Shown: positions 27,685-35,739, numbered from the stretch's first letter. The stretch is 64,000 nucleotides of DNA from Acinetobacter tandoii DSM 14970 = CIP 107469 (GCF_000400735.1 NZ_KE007367.1:583882-647881), one strand, 5' to 3'. The notes: generated by a model not told the origin, from the sequence alone. Numbers and translations are program-made.

Positions 27685-28559
27685 TAAAACCAATCGTTAA
27701 GGCTTTTTTTGATAAAGAAACTAACACTTTTAGCTATGTGGTCACAGACCCGAACAGTCACCAATCTGCGATTATCGATAGTGTGCTGAATTATGATGCT
27801 GCATCAGCAACGACTCACACAACTTCGGCTGATGAGATGATTGATTATATTCAGCAAAATAGCCTAAGCATAAATTGGATTTTAGAAACACATGTACATG
27901 CAGATCATTTAACAGCTTCACAATATTTAAAACAGAAGGTGGGGGGAGTGGTCGCGATGAGTGAAAAAATTGCGGTTGTGCAGGAAACATTTAGCGCAAT
28001 TTATAACCTTGAACCCAAATATTTTAATGCGACAAGCTCATTTGATTATTTATTTAAAGATGGTGAACATTTTAAAATTGGTGAAATAAATGCATATAAC
28101 ATTCCAACACCAGGACATACGCCAGCTTGCCTAAGCTACGTGATTGGTGATGCTGTATTCGTCGGTGACACGCTATTTATGCCTGATTATGGTACAGCAC
28201 GCTGTGATTTTCCTAAAGGTAGCGCAGCGACATTATTTGATTCAGTGCAAAAGCTGTTTGCTTTAGATGGTGATATGCGAGTGTTCTTGTGCCACGACTA
28301 TTTACCTGAAGATCGTGATCACTTTGTTTATGAAAGCAGTATTGCTGAACAAAAAAAGCATAATATTCATATCAATGAAAGCATTAAAAAAGAAGATTTT
28401 GTTCAGATGCGAAATCAACGCGACGCAACTCTAGCCATGCCTAAATTGATTTTACCTGCTATACAAATCAATATGCAGGCTGGACAATTCCCTGAACCTG
28501 AAGAAAACGGCATTCGTTATTTGAAAATTCCATTTAATTTTTTCAAACCTAGCATATAA
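27678..28559 (+). CDS. MBL-fold hydrolase, persulfide dioxygenase-like (ETHE1/Blh)
   Basis: This 293-residue metallo-beta-lactamase fold protein shows the metal motif ETHVHADHLTAS, then PTPGHTPACLSYVIGD, GDTLFMPDYGTARCDFP and LCHDYLPE. These resemble the ETHE1/Blh branch, which oxidises glutathione persulfide to sulfite. Its overlap with the YeeE pair mirrors bigR-type sulfide-detoxification operons, but no ArsR-type BigR regulator is seen here. Confidence 0.88.
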   Translation: MLIKPIVKAFFDKETNTFSYVVTDPNSHQSAIIDSVLNYDAASATTHTTSADEMIDYIQQNSLSINWILETHVHADHLTASQYLKQKVGGVVAMSEKIAVVQETFSAIYNLEPKYFNATSSFDYLFKDGEHFKIGEINAYNIPTPGHTPACLSYVIGDAVFVGDTLFMPDYGTARCDFPKGSAATLFDSVQKLFALDGDMRVFLCHDYLPEDRDHFVYESSIAEQKKHNIHINESIKKEDFVQMRNQRDATLAMPKLILPAIQINMQAGQFPEPEENGIRYLKIPFNFFKPSI

Positions 28560-28701
28560 ACATGAGATAAATTTAGAAAAATCAGGATAATACATTACTA
28601 TTATCTCTGATTTTTGGTATTTTTATAAATAGCCTAAGCAAATTTATTGATTCTTAAAAACTAAAAAGCCACTATATATAAAAATACCTGATAGAAGCAC
28701 T

Positions 28702-29463
28702 ATGATCCTTAATCATCAAATACAGAAATCAGAAAACCCAAGCGAACTAGAGCCTGTTGTACTTATTCATGGGTTATTTGGCAGTTTGAGTAACCTTGGT
28801 ATGCTAGCGCGGGCTTTTGATCAACGTACTGTAATACAGCTAGATGTGCGTAATCATGGGTTATCTGAACATAGTGAACAGATGAACTATGATTTGATGG
28901 CGCAGGATGTATTAGAGACTTTGGATTATCTACAGATTCAAAAATTTTCCCTTATTGGACACTCCATGGGCGGAAAAATAGGCATGAAAGTAGCAGAGAA
29001 GGCCGAAAATCGTCTGGTACGCCTCATTGTGTTAGATATTGCACCATTTGCTTATCAAGAAAATCATCACGAACAAATTTTTAAAGCATTATTTGCTGTA
29101 CAAGAAGCTGCACCAGCATCAAGATTACAAGCTACTGAAATCATGAAGAAATTTATTCAAGAAGATATGGTGATTCAGTTTTTATTGAAATCATTTACGC
29201 AAGGCAAATGGCGTTTTAATTTAAATGCCATTTTTGCGCATTATGCAGAGATATTATCTTGGCAAGAGATAAAGCCTTATACAAAGCCGGTGTTATTTTT
29301 ACGTGGTGGGTTATCTCCATACATTCATAAGCCTGAACATTTTGATGCTATTAAGGAACAGTTTCCTGTTGCTGAAATAAAAGAGGTTTTAAATGTGGGA
29401 CATTGGCTACACGCAGAAAAAACAGATGAAGTATTATTAGAGATCTCTAACTTTTTAAAATAA
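28702..29463 (+). CDS. Alpha/beta hydrolase, YbfF-like esterase
   Basis: This 253-residue esterase has the oxyanion region VVLIHGLFGSLSNLG and nucleophile elbow LIGHSMGGKIG. The acid site is in the DIAPFAY or later region, and the catalytic histidine is in NVGHWLHAEK. DVRNHGLSEHS is typical of the YbfF branch (acyl-CoA thioesterase/esterase). It stands alone, 75 bases before the dif site. Confidence 0.87.
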   Translation: MILNHQIQKSENPSELEPVVLIHGLFGSLSNLGMLARAFDQRTVIQLDVRNHGLSEHSEQMNYDLMAQDVLETLDYLQIQKFSLIGHSMGGKIGMKVAEKAENRLVRLIVLDIAPFAYQENHHEQIFKALFAVQEAAPASRLQATEIMKKFIQEDMVIQFLLKSFTQGKWRFNLNAIFAHYAEILSWQEIKPYTKPVLFLRGGLSPYIHKPEHFDAIKEQFPVAEIKEVLNVGHWLHAEKTDEVLLEISNFLK

Positions 29464-29537
29464 TAAGATGATGTTCTACGGCGACTTTGTTTGTGCAAGG
29501 TCGCGTAACTCTGTGTTTGTATGGGAAGATTACATTG

Positions 29538-29565
29538 ATTTCGTATAATGTATATTATGTTAAAT
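29538..29565. other. dif: Chromosome dimer resolution site dif
   Basis: This is a 28-bp site of two 11-bp arms around a 6-bp centre: XerC-type arm ATTTCGTATAA, centre TGTATA, XerD-type arm TTATGTTAAAT. The centre and XerD arm are identical to E. coli dif as I know it, and the XerC arm fits Acinetobacter dif-type sites. XerCD recombines sister chromosomes here at the terminus. Gene orientation converges on it, supporting the chromosomal rather than the plasmid (pdif) form. Confidence 0.85.
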
Positions 29566-29570
29566 AACGT

Positions 29571-29652
29571 ATCCGAGACTGTAGCCTACACAACACAGTT
29601 GTTGCTACAGCTCAGCATCATGAATATAATTTTGCAGATTCATGATGCTGAG
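29571..29652. repeat. Hairpin repeat, copy A
   Basis: The element starts with a conserved stretch containing CTGTAGC and its complement GCTACAG (29579-29610). It ends in a perfect 15-bp stem, CTCAGCATCATGAAT (29611-29625) and its complement (29638-29652), with a 12-base loop. Copy B at 32341-32424 shares the 5' part and layout but has a different stem sequence. It abuts the 76-bp inverted repeat. Confidence 0.75.
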
Positions 29653-29728
29653 TACGTGAATGAACATAATATTCGTTAGGTCAAAATCCTTTGACTCATG
29701 TACCTATAACCACGAATAAAATGGCTCT
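29653..29728 (+). repeat. 76-bp inverted repeat, left copy
   Basis: The copy starts TACGTGAATGAACATAATAT and matches the reverse complement of 31685-31760 at about 68 of 76 positions without gaps. The pair encloses acuI and acuR. Confidence 0.85.
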
Positions 29729-29771
29729 CCAAAGTTCTACAATCATTTTCTACATGATTCATTTTGTCGAA

Positions 29772-30749
29772 TTATAGTTTAACAACAACTCTACCTCGAA
29801 TTTTTCCATCTAAAATTTCATTTGAAATATTTAAAGCATCTGTTAACTGAATTTCAGTCGTTACTGTTTCTAATTTTGTTTGATCTAATTCTGTAGCTAA
29901 ACGTTCCCATGCTTCTTTTCTTAATTCAATTGGTGCCATCACGCTATCAATTCCATATAACGTAATCCCTCTCAAAATAAATGGAGCAACTGTCGCTGGA
30001 AAATCCATTCCACCTGCCAAACCACACGCAGCAACTGCACCACGATATTTTGTACTAGCACATGCATTGACTAAAGTATGGCTTCCAACAGTATCAATCA
30101 CGCCAGCCCAAATTTCTTTGTTTAATGGCTTTCCTGGCGAAGATAATTCAATACGATCAAGAATTTCACTTGCGCCTAAATAGGTTAAATATTCTGACTC
30201 TTGAGGTCGACCAGTTGAAGCTGTAATCTCGTAACCAAGATGGTTCAAAATAATAATCGCAATACTACCAACACCACCATTTGCACCTGTTACTAAAATT
30301 TTCCCATCACTTGGTTTAATACCATGTTTTTGTAAAGCCATGACACACAGCATTGCAGTATAACCTGCTGTACCAATAATCATCGTATCCTTAAAAGAAA
30401 AAGCAGAAGGTTTTTGTATGAGCCAATCGCCTGAAACAGTAACTTGCTCAGCTAATCCCCCAGAATATTTTTCGCCAACACCCCAACCATTTAATAAAAC
30501 TTCATCTCCTTGTTTCCATGCTGGATGTTTTGATTCAATCACAACACCTGAAAAATCTATACCCGGTGTTAACGGAAAACTACGAACTACTGGAGAGCGC
30601 CCAGTAATGGCTAAAGCATCTTTATAGTTCAAAGTTGAATATTTGACTTCAACTCTAACCTCGCCTTCTTCTAAAGGCTTTGATGCAATCTCAGTAATTT
30701 TTGATGTGTAACCTGCATCATCTTTAGTAATTACGATACCTTTGTACAT
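29772..30749 (-). CDS. acuI: Acrylyl-CoA reductase-type MDR oxidoreductase
   Basis: This 325-residue zinc-independent medium-chain dehydrogenase/reductase is of the YhdH/AcuI group, which reduces acryloyl-CoA to propionyl-CoA with NADPH. It has a GroES-like N-terminal domain (TLNYKDALAITGRSP, PLTPGIDFSGVV), a Rossmann motif VTGANGGVGSIAIIIL, and TGRPQESEYLTYLGASEI. An AcuR-like TetR regulator lies just upstream on the same strand, which supports the call and suggests induction by acrylate or a similar electrophile. Confidence 0.87.
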   Translation of the reverse strand: MYKGIVITKDDAGYTSKITEIASKPLEEGEVRVEVKYSTLNYKDALAITGRSPVVRSFPLTPGIDFSGVVIESKHPAWKQGDEVLLNGWGVGEKYSGGLAEQVTVSGDWLIQKPSAFSFKDTMIIGTAGYTAMLCVMALQKHGIKPSDGKILVTGANGGVGSIAIIILNHLGYEITASTGRPQESEYLTYLGASEILDRIELSSPGKPLNKEIWAGVIDTVGSHTLVNACASTKYRGAVAACGLAGGMDFPATVAPFILRGITLYGIDSVMAPIELRKEAWERLATELDQTKLETVTTEIQLTDALNISNEILDGKIRGRVVVKL

Positions 30750-30765
30750 AGAACTTCCTCTCTAT

Positions 30766-30793
30766 TTAATTAGACTACTTGTCTAGAATTAAT
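30766..30793. promoter_or_regulatory. Putative AcuR operator upstream of acuI
   Basis: The palindrome TAGAC and GTCTA around TACTT (30771-30785) lies within a broader AT-rich palindromic context, 22 bases before the acuI start. Position between the regulator's terminator and acuI fits a repressor site. Confidence 0.55.
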
Positions 30794-30836
30794 TAAAAAA
30801 TAAATGCAGACATCTGCATTTATTTTTTAATTAATT
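30787..30836 (-). terminator. Terminator of acuR, 24-bp perfect stem
   Basis: Arms at 30787-30810 and 30813-30836 are exact complements over 24 bases with a two-base centre (GCAGA CA TCTGC at the tip). The A/T-rich outer parts supply the U tract. The stem includes the acuR stop codon, and its far side touches the proposed acuI operator. Confidence 0.8.
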
Positions 30837-31475
30837 TTTTAAGTGATTTTGTTGTTCTACAGCTAAAATAAACAAGCGATAAAATGCATCTAAAGGACTT
30901 GTTGATTTGACCAAACGTGCTCTAAGAACTGCGCCTTCCCATCCAATCCAAAACTGATAAGCAGCTTCATCACAATCAGTTACGTTATATTGTGAATTTG
31001 ACTGATGTAGGCAATCAGAAACCACTTTCTCCCATACTTTAAAAATACTTTCAATTCGGGCGATGATCTCTGGTGGCAAATAAGAAACTTCTTGTCCTAA
31101 GTTACCTAAAATACAACCTCGTTTAAAATCATATTTTTGCAGTTTTTCACCCGCATCTTTTACAAAATTTTGCAGCCTTTCTAATGGTGAAAGATCAGTT
31201 TGACTTAAAATATAATTCAATCGCTTCACAAAATAAAGCTCGTAAGCATCTAGAACTTCTAAAATAAAAGCCTCTTTATTTGCAAAATAATGGTAGAAAG
31301 ACCCTTTAGGAACTTGGACTGATTTCATGAGATCGTCCAAGCTCATAGCATTCATTCCACGTTCGGTCAGTAACTCGATACCTCGGCGGATTAACACTTC
31401 TTTAGTGTCTGCATAGTTACAACCGTGTTTGGTTGGTCGACCACGTGGTCTTTTGGGTAAGGAAGAATAATTCAT
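30831..31475 (-). CDS. acuR: TetR-family regulator, AcuR-like
   Basis: This 214-residue repressor has an N-terminal basic tract (PKRPRGRPTKHG) and HTH with MSLDDLMKSVQVPKGSFYHYFANKEAF, the AcuR subgroup pattern. The C-terminal ligand domain contains RGCILGNLGQEVSY and FWIGWEGAVLRARL. It lies directly upstream of acuI on the same strand, and the two are enclosed by 76-bp inverted repeats, suggesting they moved as a unit. Confidence 0.85.
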   Translation of the reverse strand: MNYSSLPKRPRGRPTKHGCNYADTKEVLIRRGIELLTERGMNAMSLDDLMKSVQVPKGSFYHYFANKEAFILEVLDAYELYFVKRLNYILSQTDLSPLERLQNFVKDAGEKLQKYDFKRGCILGNLGQEVSYLPPEIIARIESIFKVWEKVVSDCLHQSNSQYNVTDCDEAAYQFWIGWEGAVLRARLVKSTSPLDAFYRLFILAVEQQNHLKN

Positions 31476-31684
31476 AAAATAAAAATAGACTATGTGACTA
31501 GAAATATCAACAATAAAATTATTTGATTGAAAATTTTATCTAAACGGCATCTATTTCTTTGCTGGGAGAACTTAGCCTTTTATATAAATGTACTTAAAAA
31601 TTCCATGAGTTCATGAACTCATTTTTGAGAAGCTGTAATTTTCTATGTTAATTACGTTTAAATTCCAACGCTCCCATTTTCTAA

Positions 31685-31760
31685 AGAGTTATTTCATTCG
31701 TGATTATAGATACATGAGTCAAAGGATTTCGGCATAACGAATATTATGTTCATTCACGTA
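31685..31760 (-). repeat. 76-bp inverted repeat, right copy
   Basis: This is the reverse complement partner of 29653-29728. On the + strand its right part has a dif-like arrangement: TTTCGGCATAA (31727-31737), CGAATA, then TTATGTTCATT. The last arm differs at one base from the XerD consensus TTATGTTAATT. Confidence 0.8.
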
Positions 31761-31808
31761 CCTTGCTCAGGTTATAATAATGGCCTCCAAAAATATGGTT
31801 GATTTATT

Positions 31809-32045
31809 ATGAACGCCTCCAATGACCCTCTACACGGCAAAAAACTTGCTGACATTTTGGATGAATTATTGGATTACTACGGTGGCTTTGAAGGCTTAAG
31901 TCGTAAAATTGAAATTAGATGTTTTTGTATAGATCCAAGTGTTAAATCATCATTGCGATTTTTGCGTACCACACCATGGGCACGTGAAAAAGTAGAAAGC
32001 TTATATTTGTATGTCTTACGCCAAAAAGCCAAACAGAAATCGTAG
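31809..32045 (+). CDS. VF530 family DNA-binding-like protein
   Basis: This 78-residue protein of the VF530 family (DUF2132) has the family core DPLHGKKLADILDELLDYYG, followed by RCFCIDPSVKSSLRFLRTTPWAREKVESLY. The structure known for Vibrio VF530 resembles DNA-binding folds, but a function is not established. It lies just outside the inverted-repeat cassette. Two Cys residues are present in EIRCFCID. Confidence 0.9.
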   Translation: MNASNDPLHGKKLADILDELLDYYGGFEGLSRKIEIRCFCIDPSVKSSLRFLRTTPWAREKVESLYLYVLRQKAKQKS

Positions 32046-32340
32046 CTATCAAAACCCAACCTCAGCATAATATTTTATACCAAATACTAAACTACACTTA
32101 TTAAATAGCCATCGATTTTGTAGACACCTGTTAGTTAGTGGTGGTAGTCCACCACTCTCCTAGACAAATTTAGTCTATTCTTAAGACTTATTAGTAGGAA
32201 ACTATGTATTCATAGCTAGGTTCATGAACCAAATATTTTATAAGTTATCATTTTAATGCTCTAAGCAATTATATTTATTGTTTATTAATTATAAATTCAA
32301 TTGTGAACTAGATTCTAGGTGAACATAGGTAAACTAATTT

Positions 32341-32424
32341 ATCCAAAACTGTAACGTTCACAATGTGGTTGTTGCTACAGCCCGAGCTCTTAAATCTTAG
32401 AAATTGTATTTAAGAGCTCGAGTA
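32341..32424. repeat. Hairpin repeat, copy B
   Basis: This copy shares with copy A the run ATCCxAxACTGTA and GTTGTTGCTACAG before the hairpin. It has its own stem CGAGCTCTTAAAT (32383-32395) and complement (32408-32420) with a 12-base loop, then AGTAC. The rest of the 32046-32513 gap is AT-rich without a gene. Confidence 0.75.
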
Positions 32425-32513
32425 CCTTATTCAATACCAAATTGGAACATCCAAATGGTTGTGAATGAAAAAGATACTATGGGATTGTTATTTATTTCAG
32501 GAATTTCTAAACA

Positions 32514-32945
32514 ATGAAAAATTATATTTCTTTTATCTGTATGGTTTTATCTGTACTAGCCCTCCCAGCTTGTACTAAAAACACCTTATATTTTACTCCT
32601 GAACTAACTGGTTATATTTATGACAGTAGAACTCATAAACCATTGAGTGATCAAACTGGATATATGGGTTTTAATGGCCGAACTGATAGTGATAATGCCA
32701 AAATTAATTTGAAGTCGGATGGTAGCTTTACCATTCCTCCTATTACAGCAACGTATTACTTTATAAGACCTGATGTAAAGGAATACACTAATTTCCCTTC
32801 AGAAATTTTTATAAGTTTTAAGAATTATCAACTTAAAATTATTGATTATTCAGAGGCATATAGTCGACAAGTTTCAGAAGGTAAGTCTAGTTTTAGTCAT
32901 TATAAAAAAATTGATTTAGGTAAAATTTATTTAGACCGTGAATAA
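32514..32945 (+). CDS. Lipoprotein of unknown function (paralogue 1)
   Basis: This 143-residue protein has a lipoprotein signal (VLSVLALPAC lipobox, lipidated Cys20) followed by a domain beginning LTGYIYDSRTHKPLSD. This resembles carboxypeptidase-regulatory-like/transthyretin-type beta folds, where such a segment opens the first strand. It is 40-50% identical by eye to the next gene. A third, fragmentary copy sits at 42031-42121. The signal peptide and anchor indicate an outer or inner membrane lipoprotein; the role is unknown. Confidence 0.8.
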   Translation: MKNYISFICMVLSVLALPACTKNTLYFTPELTGYIYDSRTHKPLSDQTGYMGFNGRTDSDNAKINLKSDGSFTIPPITATYYFIRPDVKEYTNFPSEIFISFKNYQLKIIDYSEAYSRQVSEGKSSFSHYKKIDLGKIYLDRE

Positions 32946-32970
32946 GCATATTTTTAATGGTTTCTAAAAA

Positions 32971-33399
32971 ATGAAAAAATATATAATATTCTTTTTTCTT
33001 ATAATTTCGTTCTCACTCGCTTCTGGCTGTACTAGAAAGATATTATATTTGACCCCAGAAGTAACTGGTTATCTTTATGACAGCAAAACTAAAGAACCTC
33101 TACACAATGCAAATGGGTACATTAGTTTCTATTTACCAGATGAGAAATCAACAACAATAAAAATAAGTAATGATGGTAGTTTTACTATTAGGTCACTAAC
33201 AAAAGAATATTTTTTTATTGAACCAAGTATGGATGATTACACTAACCTCCCGTCCTTAGTTTATATTAGTTTTAAAAATTATAGAAATAAAACAATAGAT
33301 TACTCAGAAAAGTTTAATGAGCAAGTTCCAGAAGAAAAAGCTAATTTTGAGCATTATAAAAAAATTAATTTGGGTAAAATTTATTTAGATCGAGAATAA
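32971..33399 (+). CDS. Lipoprotein of unknown function (paralogue 2)
   Basis: This 142-residue tandem paralogue of the preceding gene has lipobox LASGC (Cys20). It shares the VTGYLYDSKTKEPL opening, the DGSFTI motif, a YTNLPSLVYISFKNYR segment and the identical end KINLGKIYLDRE. The 25-base gap implies co-transcription, and a strong terminator follows. Divergence is concentrated in the central region (residues 45-75). Confidence 0.8.
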   Translation: MKKYIIFFFLIISFSLASGCTRKILYLTPEVTGYLYDSKTKEPLHNANGYISFYLPDEKSTTIKISNDGSFTIRSLTKEYFFIEPSMDDYTNLPSLVYISFKNYRNKTIDYSEKFNEQVPEEKANFEHYKKINLGKIYLDRE

Positions 33400-33428
33400 T
33401 TTTTTATTCAGTCACATAGCTCAATCTT

Positions 33429-33455
33429 AAAAAGCCCTTCTTAGGGGCTTTTTTT
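33429..33455 (+). terminator. Rho-independent terminator
   Basis: The stem AAAAAGCCC/GGGCTTTTT with loop TTCTTAG and a T tract lies 30 bases after the second lipoprotein gene. Confidence 0.9.
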
Positions 33456-33565
33456 ATTTCACTTAATTTCCGCTTTAATGCATCTCAATGGAAAATTTAG
33501 AAATATGCGTTTAAGTCTGAACCAACGCAAGCCTTCTTTTAGGTAAAAGAAAATCATTCTTTTAC

Positions 33566-34138
33566 TCATGGATTAATGAATTCTTTAGCTAAGTGCTCTT
33601 GATCTGTCCAACGGCTACTAAGATTTTTAGATTTACATGTTAAATAAGTTTTATAGCCTAGCAATCTCTCCGTTTTTTCTAAGTTTTTTTCAGTTACTGA
33701 ATCACCTCTTATTGTGTTATCCAACCATCCCATGAAATATATCTTATGAGATTCTTCAACATCTCGACTGTATAAAGCTATTTCATGTGGTTTTGGAACA
33801 TTTTTAAAATTAGCGATTGCAGGTATTTTTTTATTAAAATCTTCAAAAAAAGCATTCATACTAAATTTATTGTTTGGATCAAATTGTAGACCTAAAACTT
33901 GCTGCAATTTTTTATAAATGTCTTTATCCAACATAGTTTTAATTCTAAAGCCCTTGTGAACTTCAATTTCAAAACTAAAATTATGACCACGGGCACCAAA
34001 TAACAGAATATATGGAGAGCTATCTGTGAAAAATATCACATCAAAACTTACGTTATTTCTTTTAAATTCAAATTTATAACGCTGAATTTTTTGACTCTTC
34101 ATACTTTCAAATAAAGGAATTAAACCAGTTAATTGCAT
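33566..34138 (-). CDS. Hypothetical protein, possibly DUF6037-like
   Basis: This 190-residue soluble protein has no signal peptide. The N-terminal part (RYKFEFKRNNVSFDVIFFTD, then PYILLFGARGHNFSFEIEV) is a run of beta strands, and the C-terminal part is helical and charged. It recalls the DUF6037 family, but I am not certain. It is AT-rich and isolated on the minus strand within an accessory region. Confidence 0.6.
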   Translation of the reverse strand: MQLTGLIPLFESMKSQKIQRYKFEFKRNNVSFDVIFFTDSSPYILLFGARGHNFSFEIEVHKGFRIKTMLDKDIYKKLQQVLGLQFDPNNKFSMNAFFEDFNKKIPAIANFKNVPKPHEIALYSRDVEESHKIYFMGWLDNTIRGDSVTEKNLEKTERLLGYKTYLTCKSKNLSSRWTDQEHLAKEFINP

Positions 34139-34346
34139 TTAATTATTCTCTCTTTTCAGTTGTTCTGAAGTTTCGTAACTTCATTTATCTCAAACCTGAG
34201 TAACATTGCCATGCATGTCACTGTTTACAATTATTATTAAGTAGAATTACAAACATTTGGATTTATAACTATCTTAGTAACTACAATATAGTTCACTAAT
34301 AAATAAGACAGCTACCTGACTTTCGTATTAAATAAAACAGCATTTA

Positions 34347-34901
34347 TCACCCCAACCCCATCAAAAAATACTCAAGCAACCTCTCCCGTTCATCTGGTTT
34401 GTTCGAGTCTAAAAGCTGAACCATTGCACCATCTATCACAAACAAAAACATGTGTGCATCTTGTTTTAAAGCATTCGAATCAGTCGTTAAAAGCAAATTA
34501 TAGATTTCATTCATCAGCCAGTTTCGGTAGTCAATTACAAGCTGATACGCCTTTGGATATAATTTCGATATTTCGAAAATTGATTTAAATGGCAAGTTGT
34601 AAAGCCCTTCTACATTGGCATGTAAAAAGAAAATTTTGCGTAGCTTTTCAGCCATCGGTAACCCTTTATCAACGTAAATAACAGAAATAACCTCATGCTT
34701 AAGACCATCTGTTTGAAAAGTTAAACTCATTTCAATAAGACGTTCTTTCGAGTGAAAGTAATTATAAAACGTAGCCTTGGGGATTTTTGCCGACTTTATA
34801 ATTCGGTCTACCCCTACATTGTGAAAGCCATATTTATTAAAAAGAAACCTTGAAGTATGAAGCACACTTAAAGCACGAAATGAGAGAACTAAATTTGGCA
34901 T
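34347..34901 (-). CDS. TetR-family regulator
   Basis: This regulator of ~184 residues has the HTH FNKYGFHNVGVDRIIKSAKIPKATFYNYFHSKERL near the N-terminus and a C-terminal ligand domain. The ATG at 34901 with an AAAGGT site was chosen; the longer frame adds a non-family N-terminus. No adjacent target gene is present, and the neighbour upstream is a structured RNA-like element. Confidence 0.85.
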   Translation of the reverse strand: MPNLVLSFRALSVLHTSRFLFNKYGFHNVGVDRIIKSAKIPKATFYNYFHSKERLIEMSLTFQTDGLKHEVISVIYVDKGLPMAEKLRKIFFLHANVEGLYNLPFKSIFEISKLYPKAYQLVIDYRNWLMNEIYNLLLTTDSNALKQDAHMFLFVIDGAMVQLLDSNKPDERERLLEYFLMGLG

Positions 34902-35159
34902 AGTTTTACCTTTATAAAATAAATTCTTGTTGTATATAAAAGAGATATAAAAGCCTTTTAGTTTTTTTAAGGTGAAAAAAAGGCATAGCAAAGCCATAAA
35001 GACTGTGCCTAGCACATCTCAAGTTTTATTGTTGATGGTAAGTTTTTTAGTAATAACAAATGAAAGCCTGAACAGCCGAACGGCGGTCAAACCCTTGTAA
35101 AAAGTTTAAGTTGTGTCGTTATAGTGTACTTTGGCTATGGTTGCCAAAAAAATATGAAT

Positions 35160-35400
35160 GTGCAAAGCCAACTCCTTTATATATGGAGTTCTGCCAGAGC
35201 ATAAGAGGTTTATGGTGGCAGAACGAAAGAGGGTTAGCAGACTGGTTTCGACTCCAGCACACCCGCAGGTGTCCCTCTCCCGTCCTACCGCAACGGGAGG
35301 GAACGAGATATACACGCAAAACTATTCCTCAGAGAAATAATCCTGATGTAGTCGAAAAAACGGTCTGCTAAAACCGACTGGCAATGTGGCCAGCACGCAA
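35160..35400 (+). ncRNA. Multi-hairpin structured element, candidate noncoding RNA
   Basis: Several stems are visible: AACTCC/GGAGTT (35170-35190); GTTCTGCCA (35188-35196) with TGGCAGAAC (35216-35224); ACACC/GGTGT closing a CGCA loop (35258-35271); and CCCTCTCCCGT (35273-35283) with ACGGGAGGG (35293-35301). A long-range pairing joins TTAGCAGAC (35234-35242) with GTCTGCTAA (35363-35371), and CTGGC/GCCAG (35378-35393) follows. It is GC-richer than its surroundings and codes for nothing convincing. The hairpin pair resembles phage C4/CI-type antisense RNA, which I cannot confirm. Strand is assumed. Confidence 0.5.
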
Positions 35401-35704
35401 ATGTTAATCTTCAATATTTAAGGTGTCAATGTGAAAATGGCTAGAAAATATTTAAATAATTATTTTTTTTCATTTAATTAGATATTTAAGGATAATCTTA
35501 AATACATATTGAGTATCTACTTTCAGATTATGATGAAAAAAATAAAGTTAAAAAGACATGAGTGACGTGATGCTTTTCTTTTGAATTAGGAGCTGTAAAA
35601 ATAAGGTAAAGAATCGATTAAATTGTCTTAAAATTTATAACATCAATAAAAATATTTTATTAAGTGGATGAAGTTGACCCTCTAAATATTCATTTAATGG
35701 TGAA
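35401..35704. other. Intergenic, AT-rich
   Basis: No gene or repeat is recognised between the structured element and the terminator of the MFS gene. Confidence 0.6.
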
Positions 35705-35739
35705 TAGACACTAGCTTGATTGGAACCAATCTAGTGTCT
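35705..35739 (-). terminator. Hairpin after the MFS gene
   Basis: The stem AGACACTAG/CTAGTGTCT has an inner ATTGG/CCAAT pairing, 16 bases after the stop codon of the MFS gene. There is only a weak T tract. Confidence 0.65.

Noticed and set aside
29538..29565. Plasmid-type pdif module boundary
   Set aside because: Centre TGTATA and the XerD arm equal chromosomal dif. Only one perfect site is in the window, and gene orientation switches here as at a terminus.
35106..35371. Short ORFs on both strands inside the structured element
   Set aside because: They overlap each other antisense, have no ribosome-binding sites, and are better explained by hairpin sequence with few stops.
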